Source of the DNA: Macrostomum hystrix
Taxonomy: Eukaryota; Platyhelminthes; Macrostomidae
Assembly (NCBI GenBank): GCA_950097015.1
Contig: CATNEN010000003.1
Span: 3,699,501-3,763,500, forward strand
Direction of reading: 5' to 3'
DNA length: 64,000 nucleotides
A model generated the notes under the pieces. That model made no database searches. It was not told the origin of the DNA and saw only the letters and a list, made by a program, of their open reading frames with translations. Position 1 is the stretch's first letter. Every line of letters starts with the position of its first letter. Made by a program: the position numbers and the translations under genes. Below are positions 35,401 through 46,597 of this stretch, piece by piece.

Positions 35401-38400
35401 CGTTTTCGCCTTGAATTCGCGTCAAATCGTTGAACATGGCGTCGTTTTCAGCTTTGAATTTCTTGCTCAACTCATCCTGCTGTTTGAGCTGATTCTCCAG
35501 CTTGCCAATAGCCTGCTGCAGTTTGTTAATCTCTTCGTCCTTCAGGTCCAGCTCAGCGTAGAGCTCTTCTACTTTGTTGGGATCATCGGTGGCGCTAGGC
35601 CTGGCCAGGATAGAGCTGGGCTGCATGATGGGGGCCGGCACAGCGCCTGGACCTGCGGCCGGCGTGCCAACAGCCGAGTCTGGAGCCTCAACATCGGCGT
35701 CCGTCACCTGCGATGATTTGGATAGGTCGAGATATTCAGCGACTGTTGTCGAAGACCCTGGTGATAAGGACGACTAACATTGCTCTGCTAAAAAACAAAA
35801 TTGTCTATTGGATCCCGACGAGAATCGTTTAATATCTTGGCGATGTTGATATTATTCTAGAATTTGTATAATCAAATTGTAAAGAAAAAATTGCCCGTGT
35901 TCTGAATTTTGCTTGGTGATTGGTTTAATATTTTTAAATATTAAAACTGATGCATTACAGAGTTAAGTATCGTGCTATAAAGGATACAAATCATTTCAGT
36001 GGGGTCAAGAATTCGTGAGTCCGAGTTTTTAAGATACACTAAATAAAAGAATAACTGGGATTAATGAAATAACTAGGAACAACTGTACACTAACCTGCTC
36101 ATGCGCCTCCACCCGCTCGCCCTGTCGCCAGCGAACTAGTTCGGCGCGCAGAGCGGCCACAATGCCCAATAGTCGGTCATTCTTGGCCTTCTCAATCTCG
36201 TAGCGCCTCTGCCATTCCTCGGCTGTGAGTTGAATCTGTTGAGCCACCGAGTTCTTGATAGTCTTGGCCCGGACGCCGAACATCAGAGTAGACTTAGTCT
36301 CGGAAGCATTGTAGGACGCTGGAGAGCAGCAGATTAGCATAGTAGTCTTGGCGTTGCCACCCAGCGACTCTTGCAGAATGCGAGTCAGCTTGGAGTCACG
36401 ATATGGCACGTAGGCATTGTTCTCAACCAGGGCGTTGATGACATTGCCCAGAGTAGATAGAGATTTGTTAATCATCTTGGCCTCGTCTAGGGTGACACCT
36501 TCGGCGCCAGTCTTTGACACCTTCTCGGAGCCGGCCAAGTCGACCAGGTGGAGCTTGCCGAATAGAGTCTGTTGATCCTCAGTGTTGGTGCGCTTGATTT
36601 TGATCATGAATACTCGGTGACTGCGAGAGCTGACAGCGTTCATGTCTGCATTGAGCCAATAGGAGATAGGGTAACTGCCGTTATCATGCGTTTAGCATTG
36701 ACTTAATCATAATGGGATCATAGTCTGTTTGATTTGAGGATAATGGAATAAATGAGGATCTATTCGACTATTTTGGGATAACAATATTTCGAAATGATGG
36801 AATGACAACAGTTTGATTTGAGGATAATGGGATAAATGAGGATCTATTCGACTATTTTTGGGATAACAATATTTCGAAATGATGGAATGACAACAGTTTG
36901 ATTTGAGGATAATGGGATAAATGAGGATCTATTAGACTATTTTTGGGATAACAATAGATTGATTTCGACATGATGGAATAAAAACTGTTTGATTTGAGGA
37001 TGATGGGATAAATGAATGATAGAGGACTTTGGGACAACGAAAGATTGATTCCAGTAGGATGGAATGACAATTGTTTGATTTGAGGATAATCGGAAAACAG
37101 TCTACTTATTTGTAGATATTGGGATAACAGTCGATTTACGTGGGGATAATTTTGGGGATAAAATAATAATTCGATTGATTTGGGGATAATCTGATAAAAG
37201 CTGTTTGATTGGAGGATTATGGGAAAAAAATCTTGTTGATTTTGGGTATTTGGATGTACTAACCAATTGGTTTTTGGTATGATAATATGAGACAAAATGA
37301 TTAGTAATAAGAGAATTTCAGACGATGAAGTTAAGCTAAAAAGCATCGAATAAATAGTTTGAATTGAATTTGGAATGTATGCCAAATAACTAAAAGACAT
37401 CCACACACAAAGTTTGGGTCATTATGATGCCTCTAGCGATTTGGTAGTGATAATTTAGCACAGGTACTACACCGATGGCGACATTTTTTTCAATTAAGCA
37501 GTCACCATGGCTCTAGGATGTGCTTTGTTGTGTTTGCGGCTTCAGAAACTATAAATAACTCACTCGTAGCTGTCACGTGACAGTTCATGCGACCCTTCTG
37601 GATGGTCTGGAAGATTTCGTCCGGATTCCACACTTGCACTTCGGTGACGCCCTGTCATTTGAAGAAGTTTTAAGAGGGTTCATATAATGTTTATAGGGTA
37701 TAAAGACAACAAAATAAAGGAATAAAAAAAAGAACAACAGGAAGAGCAGCAAGAGGGGGCTAAAAATTGCTAGTCCGATATACTAAATACGCCATAATCC
37801 AAAATCTAAGTACTATTATTAACAGTACTTAGAACTACCAAGGGTCCCAACTGATTTTTGTCCTGCACCCGAAAGAAACAACGCAAGCACATTAAACTCA
37901 AGAATACAGGCCAACTTTTTGTTGCGCATCTTCTGAAACAATAATCAAGTCACTAGCTTGTCAGACCGTCGATATTTTCAATGTTTCTGGCCGAATGTCA
38001 GATTTTTCCCATAAGTGTTACTGTTAGTATATTTCATACACCCCAATACACGAATTAGCACTGCGCCTCAGTGTGGCCTTGCCAGACCTTCAAACTTTAT
38101 CAACATGTCACCCGAATGTGCCTGCATCATCTCCGACTTCGGTGACCAACCTTTATCTACCTTTTTTAGAACATTTTTAAGCTTTTATCTTAAGCTTTTT
38201 TAAGGACAGCGCAATGCATAATTGGGATTCAAATACTATAAATATTCAACCACAGTGAAATCAAATTCAAAGTGAGTTCTTACCTTAATATAGGGTACTC
38301 GCTTCTCTGTCTCGTGAATTGGTAGATTAGTATTAGAACTATTTAGCAGATCTTGAATCTTTTCCATGTAGAGCTCCACATAAGAGACTTCGATTTCGAA

Positions 38401-41400
38401 TTCAAAACGCGAGTCTAGACCATAGATGTAGCCGAAAATGTCTTGAATGATTCTGGGAATAATTCCCTGATTAACAGGATCGTCTAGGTCGCCCTCCATT
38501 GAGTGGGTCTTGCCAGACGATGTCTGGCCATAGGCGAAGATGGTCCCATTGTAGCCATTCATGACGTCGTCAACAATCGGCTTGGCAACAAAGTCGTACA
38601 CATCTGCCTGACTGTCGTGTGGCCCAAACACCCGATCAAAGGTGTAGTTCTTACCCTAATTTTGTTAGAAGCAATACGATTGAGATTAATTCCATATTAT
38701 TATTTAACTTATTAATTTAAACTCATAAGTTTTTAACCCCTCAGTTCTGGGGTATAATTCGGTGTCAAAACATGTAATCATTTTTAGTAAGACAATTAAT
38801 CATTTCTATCTCATTAACTTTTGTCTTGTTCTGACTAACATAAATTTAACTTGGAGTAATTTAGTTTAGTGTTTGATAGTTTAGCTATATGAGATTTTAG
38901 GCTATGTAGAACATCAGACATCATTCTTATTTTTAAAGAAGCTTTGGAGATATTATGTAATGAAATTTAGCTTTCTGATGAAGGAAAAAAGTTTCTAAGT
39001 AAACTTTTTTTAATAAATGTAGTGACATAAGATTTCAACTATTAAAATTATAGACTTTAATACTACAATTACCTTTGTTTTAGATTTAGTCACAATACTA
39101 TTATATCAGTGTATTATTATTCAATGTATTGATTAGAATAAAACAAAATTACAGACATTCTTTATAAACAAAATTCTAATTTAGTTTTTTCTAATGCAGT
39201 ATATACAATGTCTAAGCTATAAATTGGCTCTTTGGACAAAGAATAATAAAGCATTTATTCATTTTTAGATATTATTACTTGGTGTACCTTATGCTTTTTC
39301 ATGCCTTGTTATATGATACAAAGAAGTTGTGAGCAGTAGACAAAAAATATAAAATTATCTTAAATGTTTAAGATATAGAATTATGTCAAATAAACATATA
39401 GACTGCTAAGTCATTTTTAAAGCTATAATTAGGAAATAAAATTTTGCTTAAACTACTCCAGTAGAGAAGTGGTTTGAGCATACATGGGGTTCATATTAGA
39501 CATAGTAGTATTGGCATTGTAAAGCCAGGGAGATTGTAGCCAATTAGAATATAAGCCTTTCCTGGGAATCAAGACTTTTGGGGTGAAACCCCTTCTCACA
39601 AATCCACAACATGCATTTATATGTGGCAGTAAAATCTTAATGGCTCGACTCCCCAATGCCACAGCAGACAGCAGGGAATTGAGTTTCCATTGTAGGCAGT
39701 CTAAATAAGTGCCTTTGTTATTAATCATCTAGCATCTTATCTAACATTACAACACTAATAGTTAACAGACTGTTGAAAACCCTACCACACAATTTGCATG
39801 TGGGATTGAAATTCTGAAGGGCTTAAGTTTTGAATACCAAGGAATTAAGAGTTCCTATTTTGGGCTATCTATAGTTGTCTTCACATTTCCTGTTTGACAT
39901 TTGCCAATATGGGGATCTCAAGACCTAATCAAGTCTAATTTGTCTAATCAAGACCATCCACATATTACAAAAAACAAACAGACAAGCATTATTGTATACA
40001 TGCACACCCAACACCCATCCAAACAGGGTGAAATAGTTCCTAGCCAATAAAATATAAAACTAAATGAAAAATGAAAATGAAAAACAAAAGATAGGGATAG
40101 GAGAAACTAAGTTGTAATTGGGAGGAACTAAGTTGTAATTGGGAGGACCAAACAACAATTTGGTAATGGATATTATGGTAATAAGACAAGGACAGGGACA
40201 TTTAGGTTATACTCTGTAAATATAGGTAAATTTTTTCATTGTATATTGTATATTGTATATTGTATATTGTAAAATTTTTTAATATTGCAAACCTGTTGAT
40301 CTTTAGCTAAGCTTTAGCTGAACACAAAATGTAGTGTTACATTTTACATAAAAAGCAACCATGATTGGGGTATGTGAGGGACTATTTATCAATAACTATT
40401 AATGTAACCCAAATGTCTCAGAATCTTAACAAAATGTACTGATAATCTATATATATAAAAGTGAAAACTCTGTCTGTCTGTCTGTCTGTGTGCAACCATT
40501 TTGTCTTTATAGACGCCGAAACCGCTCAACCAAATCGCACCAAACTTTGCACATACCTAAAACCACCTACGCTGAGTGCAATAGGCTACTCAAATTCCCG
40601 AAAAATCATTTCCTTCCTGCTCAAAAGTGCAAAAAACTGCTCAAAAATCGTCAAAAAATCACTCAATTCGACATATTGTCGCCCCACTTTGTCAGATTTT
40701 CTCCAAATTTGATCCACTTACACTTTACATGTTTTCCAACAATGCTGTTAATTTTGAACATCTCTACTCAATCCAGAGCAAAGCTGCATCATCTCAAAGT
40801 GAGTCACTTTTTGTTTTCCGAGGACAGCCACCCCAACTCCCCTCCGCCACTCTGCGGGCCAAATTTTATTACAGCCACCCCCTCCCTTCCCCGGGCGCCG
40901 AAGCCCCAGACTGTACATTGTATTTCAAGCCGTGAATGTACACAGCCCAAACCCCTAGACTGTCTACTGGCCCCCAAGCAGCACTGAGACTGAGTGCGGT
41001 GAGTGCGGTGGCATCCCAGTGCGCAGGGCTCTCCGGTCGATATTTCTCTCCAGCCAGCCTGGGATAGAAGAGTGAGGCTGGCGTTGACTGGCTGTCAGAG
41101 AGGGCAATTCTGTGTCCTAGAAATGATGCCGCCAATGAAATTAACTACCAACTGCTTCAGGAGTTGCCAGGTGCAGTTTTCACCTACAAGTCAATTGATA
41201 CAACGTTGACTGATGACACCGCTGTGGAGTATCTGTGTTGAGTTTCTGAACTCTCTAGATCCTCCTGGAACTCCATCGCACAACTTGCAGCTGAAAGTTG
41301 GGGCACCAATTATGCTCCTCCGCAACCTGAATGCGCCAAGGCTGTGTAACGGCACCAGACTGATAGTCAGGCGGCTCTTCCCACATGTGATTGAGGCCAC

Positions 41401-44168
41401 GATACTGACTGGATCTGGCAGAGGAGAGTCTGTGTTCGTTCCCCGGATTCCAATTATCCCCACAGACCTGCCATTTCAGTTCAAGCGACTGCAGTTCCCT
41501 GTGAGAGTGTGCTTTGCGATGACTATTAACAAGGCTCAGGGACAGTCGCTGAAGGTGGCTGGCATCACCCTGGAGACTCCTTGCTTCTCGCATGGGCAGC
41601 TTTATGTCGCCTGCTCCCATGTTGGAACTCCAGCTGGCCTATTCATTTTCGCACCAAGGGGAAGAACGAAGAATGTGGTGTATCCCCAGGCCTTGAGGTG
41701 ACTCGCAAGCAATTAATAGAAAAGTAGTCACGAATTGACCTTGACCTGTCTAACTCTGAACTCTGAAACAGTTTAATTTTGTTTCTTTGACATTGTTATT
41801 GTTATGCCATGGCTATTTTCCTTATGTGTACGCGTGTACATGCATACTGTACACAGAGGCAGATTTAGGGGGGGGCGGGGGGCAGTCACCCCCCCCCCAA
41901 AATTTTAATCATGGGAATAAGATGCCCCCACCAGGGGCGCCAGTCGCAGCACTGGCTCCCATTTTTCAGCCACTGGCGCCCTGCCCTTTCTTGGCTCCTG
42001 GCGCCCTTTTACGGCCGCTGGCACCCCCTCTGTGATTCTCATGGCGCTCCCCTGACAGACTGCCCCAAAACAAAATTCCTGGATCTGCCACTGACTGTAT
42101 AGAGAAGTGGCTAATAGACATGTTTCTAAAGAAGTAATCAAGAGGGGGCTGTTTGGACAAACTTTTCACTTATTTTTTACTTAATACGCCCTTAAACAAA
42201 CTCTTCACTTTTCATTAATGCAGTAAATAAATAAATGGTGACCTTCACTATAAAGTTAATACAGAGACGTGAATTGCTTACTGCTTTGCTTTAAATTTCT
42301 GCCCCAAAAACAAAGGGCAAAAAAAGCTATTACCTATATGTACCTATCTTGTTACCAGAATATATATTACCCAATTTTCTTGCCCCAATTGAGAAGAACT
42401 AATTTGCAGTCAGGAGGAACTAAGTCCCAATTAGTAAGAACTTAGTTGCAATTGGGAGGAACTAAGTCACAAAACTTGACAAAAGTAGGTTTCACCAAAC
42501 AGGAAAAACTTTGAGGTGGGCATTTATGGTTAGGGTTATGTATCATCAACTGAACAGTGTATCTTCAAAACTGAACAAGAATTTTGACTCTTTCTTTGGT
42601 CTTGTGCGAGACAGAAACAAGCTATTGTGTTTCACAGAACAACTAATTTGAAAGTCAAAGAAATTACCTACAAGCTGAGGCATGACATGCAATGAAGCAT
42701 TAAGAGGAAAGAAAGATATTGATGTTTCAGTAAAATTATTTATCTCAAAAGCATAATTTTTAACAACATTTTTCAGTATGTACTTTAGACTAAGATTGTA
42801 TATGGTTGCTTTCCAATTAAATGACCATAAATGTAGTTATTTATAGAGCATGAAAAATGCTTTCAAATGACATAATTTATGATAGTTCACTCCTTAAAAT
42901 AAGATTAAACCACTCACTCAAATTGTAAAACCGAACATCAAATTCTCTGTTTGGTTTGAAGATACATGAAAATCATTGTTCCGTTTTAGATAAAAAACAC
43001 AAATAACTTTTTTTCTATTTGACAAGAAAGCAAAAGCAGATACTTTTTAGAAAGATATAACTGTTTTCTATAACTTGGCTTTTGATTTATCATGATATCT
43101 TAAATAGAAAATTTGTAGCTTAGGTTTGAAGTTAAAAAAATACACATTCTTGTTTGGTTAATGATACATTACCCTATATAGCACATAGGGCAGAGCCAAA
43201 ATATCCAGACAGGTTTAGTCACTTTCCTAAATATGGCATGTATGACAAGAGTTAAGGCTTTCTAGAAGCCTTATACATTAAAATTACTAGTTTTTGTAAG
43301 GTTGCTTTGGGTCTAAGAAGAACAGACAAATGGAGAGTTAGTTAGCTAACATGTTATAGACCACCAAAATGTATACAAAAGTGATCATAAACTTAGGTAA
43401 ATAAAACTAATATTATGCCCAAAATGTTTTCCTTTTTATCTAAACTTAGTAAGAAATTCTCTACTAGAGAACAAAAAAGGTTAGGCCTATAATTAACTCA
43501 ATTAAGAAAAATTATTAGTATGTTGATCAATACATTTATTTATTGGTAATAAAGCAAGCTAGGCCTACCTTAGGTACCCAAGAAAACTTGTGTTCTTTCT
43601 AGCTTCACTGAAAAAATTGATACTAAAATGTGTAAAATTTATATAAGAAACCATATAGAAATGTATTCAATAAGTCATACAGAAAACTATAAAAAAGCAT
43701 GCAACATTTTTTTGCTGAAACCTATGACTATGTGAGAAAGTTTGCAGAAAAATGGAGGGATAAGTAAAATGGCTAAAATTTCCTTTATCAAAAAATCAAT
43801 AGGGCAAGGGAAATGATAATATATAGCTGATGTTTTCAAATACAATGACTCACTTTATGTATTAATTAAATGGAGACATGATTTGATAGCTGTGTTAAAA
43901 TGACAAATTTCATTAAATTTTTAATTCACTTAATATTAACAATGTTTATACAAATAGAGATAGAATTTAAAAGTCAATTGAAGAGAAAGTTTGAAAACAA
44001 TACGGCTGTTAACATAGCGAGTAGGTAAGGAGAATTACTTACCTGAATATTGACTGTTGTTTCATTTACCAGAGAGAGGCAAAACTGACTTTGGAGTGCT
44101 AATTCATTATTTAAAAGAGGGCGAATGCGACACACAACTTTGATATTCTCAGCTTTTGCTTCCACCAT
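32459..44168 (-). CDS. KHC: Kinesin-1 heavy chain (conventional kinesin, KIF5 type)
   Basis: Plus-end-directed microtubule motor that carries vesicles and organelles as a dimer with light chains. Seven coding exons join cleanly: 44168-44043, 38655-38284, 37651-37564, 36645-36095, 35707-35309, 35224-34334 and 32902-32459, giving 956 residues, the usual length. The motor domain has the P-loop GQTSSGKT at 85-92, switch I NAVSSRSH at 198-205 and switch II DLAGSE at 231-236. These are the same positions as in the human motor. A long coiled-coil stalk follows, with [10 protein letters not shown], then the conserved tail [13 protein letters not shown] and [15 protein letters not shown]. The usual IAK autoinhibitory motif is replaced by [14 protein letters not shown], followed by a Pro/Ala-rich end. 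An acceptor (ctttgcag) upstream of the ATG indicates a non-coding first exon. Intron 1 (5.4 kb) holds a Helitron and a MITE; introns 3 and 6 hold tandem repeats. Confidence 0.97.
32945..33656. repeat. Minisatellite, 19-bp unit, about 37 copies, beside the last kinesin exon
   Basis: Near-perfect copies of ttgagggacaatgtggcag with a ttgacgg variant. The array begins about 42 bp upstream of the acceptor of the last kinesin exon. Since 19 is not a multiple of three, the minus strand cycles through all frames every 57 bp and is open in all three, giving ORFs of 238 to 412 codons; one of them continues in frame into the kinesin tail exon. Confidence 0.96.
33657..33765 (+). mobile_element. Internal fragment of family A SINE
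   Basis: Starts abruptly at the end of the 19-bp array and matches the middle of the SINE: gctcagtgaaattgcacact, gcctgacaatgag, gatgtacacac. Both ends are missing. Confidence 0.65.
33905..34284 (-). mobile_element. tRNA-derived SINE (family A), nearly full length, minus strand
   Basis: The tRNA-like head lies at 34200-34284 (ggtggcagagcggttatcgc on the minus strand, with ttcgattccacggcgagg). The body is collinear with the other copies, and the 3' tail is an ATT microsatellite (aataataataat at 33918-33930). It sits in the kinesin intron next to the 19-bp array. Best copy for a consensus. Confidence 0.88.
36718..37215. repeat. Imperfect tandem repeat in a kinesin intron, unit about 84 bp
   Basis: Repeated blocks of gtttgatttgaggataatgg, gataaatgaggatctattcg and gggataacaatatttcg become progressively more diverged toward the right. 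It fills much of the intron between exons 37564 and 36645. It produces a 184-codon minus ORF that is not coding. Confidence 0.85.
38656..39989. other. Kinesin intron 1, 3' part
   Basis: AT-rich intron sequence with no exon, RNA gene or transposon that I can define. The 91-codon minus ORF at 39453-39728 has no similarity I recognise. Confidence 0.35.
39990..40165. repeat. Diverged copy of the actaagt dispersed repeat
   Basis: Has catgcacacccaacaccc and cagggtgaaatag, then two exact copies of aactaagttgtaattgggag. Block order matches the copies at 12640-12915 and 45440-45690. Confidence 0.5.
40446..42329 (+). mobile_element. Helitron-like element, copy 1, with broken helicase fragment
   Basis: The 5' end TCTATATATATAAAAGTG follows an A, as at Helitron insertions. 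The element is almost collinear with copy 2 at 54934-57018. A plus-strand ORF (41213-41701) encodes the end of a PIF1-type helicase: [20 protein letters not shown], then [13 protein letters not shown] and a [10 protein letters not shown] motif. Relative to copy 2 a one-base insertion near 41231 shifts the frame. There is no Rep (HUH) nuclease and no Walker A region. The 3' end has tgcccc/gggca arms and stops at agcta. It lies in kinesin intron 1, on the strand opposite to the gene. Confidence 0.85.
41854..42093. mobile_element. hAT-like MITE nested in Helitron copy 1
   Basis: Ends CAGAGGCAGATTTAG and GGATCTGCCACTG, with flanks actgtaca and actgtata (8 bp, one mismatch). The interior is G-rich and C-rich. 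The same insertion is present at the same site in Helitron copy 2, so it predates the duplication of the Helitron. Confidence 0.85.
42385..42480. repeat. Fragment of the actaagt dispersed repeat
   Basis: Three spaced copies of gaactaagtc / aacttagttgcaattggg, related to the blocks at 40.1 kb and 12.85 kb. Confidence 0.5.
42533..43174. mobile_element. Mariner-type MITE (copy 2), 642 bp
   Basis: Starts GGGTTATGTATCATCAAC and ends GTTAATGATACATTACCC, flanked by TA on both sides. It matches copy 1 at 11552-12195 over its whole length with scattered substitutions. Non-coding. Lies in kinesin intron 1 about 200 bp downstream of the Helitron. Confidence 0.88.
43175..44042. other. Kinesin intron 1, 5' part
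   Basis: AT-rich intron DNA next to the first coding exon. No feature recognised. Confidence 0.35.
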
Positions 44169-45439
44169 ATTTGTCTTGAACTGAACACAGGTTAAAATGA
44201 ATGTATTCAATGCCTGCAAAGTAGGATAGTTAAATAATTACTTTTTACGACGATTATGTAGTTTAGCAGGTCAAGGTAGTATACTTCAAAAAATAAACAA
44301 TCATTTAAATATTTTGCAGTAAGTTCTTTTTTGATACGAAAACAAGTTTTTAAACCAAAGAAGTGTAACAATGCGTTTTGTATTTAATACGAATAACGTT
44401 TGGTGGCAAATAATAATAAAAAGTTGCTTAACTGCTTAAGACACATTTACAATAATTTAAATTGCTTTCTGGTTGATTTTAAATACCTTTTATCATAGGA
44501 ACAAAATTTATATAAACTAAATCCCACTAAGTCCTATTAGTACTACATAACTAATGTATACCTTGTGAATCATGAAAGTAAGCTGAGTAGTCCACTTATT
44601 TTTTAGGTCATTTTGTCACGTATCACGACCAGGAACAATTTTTATACGGCGATACCTTTTCCCACTAACTGCTTAGGCCTACCTACATTAAAACTTTGCA
44701 CGTCGCAAGCAACTTAAATATTTTTTCGGCACATAAACTGTCATTAGGCCTATTCGTTCTACTTATTGTAAAATATTTAACTACGAAACCTCACTAAAAT
44801 GGATAAAAAATAGGCCCCTACTATTAGCTAGGCTTTGGGCAGGCTAGTCTTTACCTTGTTACCTTGTAAAATGGACCCTAAGTGTAGTTCAGTTTTTTCT
44901 CAAATATAACTTTAACTAAACCTAATTGCGTAGGACGGTAGTGCCTAATGTTAAAAAGAGTTTCTAATTTTAACTTTTAATATAGAAATTAAATTCTAAT
45001 TGATTTTAGGCCTATAATGACAGTTTTTTTATTACTTCTTTTAAAAAGAATAAGCCTCCTGTTCTATCCCATCATGTTCTATCCCCTATTTTGGCCTTTT
45101 TGCCTATGTGACTTTAAAGTATAACTAACAATGAAACAAAGACAACCAACTGTTGTTGTTGCACTATCAACAGTGTATTAGACAAGTAGAGTAGATAGTA
45201 GATAGTAGATAGATAGATACCTTACAAGTAGATAGATAATCTTTTTTTTCAGGCGTGCAGCCAGCATGATCTGGACTATGGAGATATTGTAGATACTAAA
45301 GGACAAGTTGTTTCCCTGACCCTTAGCCATGATAGTCTTGGGATGTAATAGTCTTGGTCTTACGCTGATTTTAAGAGTAGAAAAGCCATAGCCAAACACT
45401 TTAATTTTTAATTAAGGTGACTTTAATTTTTACTATTCA
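44169..45439. other. Kinesin 5' flank
   Basis: Expected to hold the kinesin non-coding first exon and promoter; neither can be placed exactly. A short GATA microsatellite (agatagtagatagtagatag) lies at about 45190-45220. No coding sequence recognised. Confidence 0.4.
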
Positions 45440-45690
45440 TACATGGCAACACCTGGTAGATCTGGCTGAATTAGCTGGGTGAAACTAGGGCCAGAAAAAG
45501 TAAGTCACAAAAATCAACAGGCAAAAACTCAAAGGTTGGACCAAGAGACCAAAAGAAAAAAGAAAAAAAAGAGAGAAAGACAAACAGAGAAAAAGATTAG
45601 ATATAAGAAGAAGAAAAGAGAAGGCAAGGATGTGAAATTTGGGCTAAAGAAACACAGTTGTAGATGAGTGAAAACTAAGTAACAGTTAAG
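45440..45690 (+). repeat. Dispersed repeat marked by gcaacacc and actaagt
   Basis: catacatggcaacacctgg, then gggtgaaactagggccag, aagtaagtcacaaaaatcaa and gaaaactaagtaac occur in the same order as at 12640-12915. The A/G-rich middle gives a lysine-rich ORF (45479-45667) that is not a gene. Confidence 0.6.
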
Positions 45691-46407
45691 GGAAAACTCC
45701 AGTTACCAATTTAAGAATCTTCTGTGCTCCTCAAAGGAAGGAAAAACTAACTCAAATTTAGTTTTCTCTTTTCTTGAACTTTGTTTGTTTCATAGGTTTA
45801 ATTACAACTTCATTTTGACAAAATTTATTATGACTTATTTTCATGTCTTAATCTTCTCAGATTTTCTTCTCTTCTACTCTTTGGTTTTCTCTCTCTATTC
45901 TACTTCTACTCTCTTTGGTTTTCTTCTCTTTTTTTCTCTCTATCTTCCTTTCTTCTCTAATAGCTAATTAACCAAATATTCTAAATATAATTTTGTATAA
46001 AATAAGGCCAATCACTTTAAGAAGAGAACCCTTAATTGTTTTGCTCTTATTATTTTACACTTGAAATCCAAAAAGCTATTGAACTGTTTATTTTATAACA
46101 TTAGGCCTAGGCAATGTTAAGAACAATAATCTTAGCTTATACCTTGCTGTGAGTATTAAGCATTTGAATTTAAAAGGTAAATTTTAGACTATTGTATATT
46201 AGTCTGTTTTGGCAAATAGTTTTCTCTGGTTCAATTAGTTTCAAATAGTTTGGCAGTCTGTTATCTCTAATAGTCGCTAGTGAAAAAAGCTTCTCTTAAT
46301 CCTTAATCCTTCCTACTAGACACTTCTCACAATCTGTATGAGTCAGTATTATCAATTTTTATGACCCTAAAAGGGCAGTTTTTACTATACTGTACCTGGT
46401 ACTGAAT
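45691..46407. other. Spacer upstream of the orphan exon and FZR1
   Basis: AT-rich, with a T/C-rich stretch near 45850-45960 (repeated ttctctt). No gene or repeat family recognised. Confidence 0.35.
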
Positions 46408-46506
46408 CTACTTGGCACCAGTGGTAATAACTTCGAAGGCCCACTTAAATTCCGCTTCCAGTGGGCACTCCTTGGTCATAGGGTCGCAGTCTTGATCAAT
46501 AAAAAA
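46408..46506 (-). other. Orphan exon-like ORF, 32 codons plus stop
   Basis: On the minus strand, 46506-46408 reads FFIDQDCDPMTKECPL and continues EAEFKWAFEVITTGAK to a stop. The codon choice and the Cys/acidic pattern look like a real terminal exon. It is preceded by cag, but the sequence before it is purine-rich, a poor acceptor. I do not recognise the family and find no partner exon. It lies 92 bp upstream of the FZR1 start on the opposite strand. It could be a remnant of a gene or a processed fragment. Confidence 0.35.
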
Positions 46507-46597
46507 CTGCTTTTTTTCTCTATCTTAATTTGATCTAGTTTTTTTGATACTTTAGTTGATATCACTTACAGGTAAATTAGGCCGGCTAGCTGCTCAA

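Noticed and set aside
36852-37406. 184-codon minus ORF
   Set aside because: Low-complexity reading of an imperfect tandem repeat in a kinesin intron.
45479-45667. Lysine-rich 62-codon ORF
   Set aside because: A/G-rich middle of a dispersed repeat; composition alone explains it.
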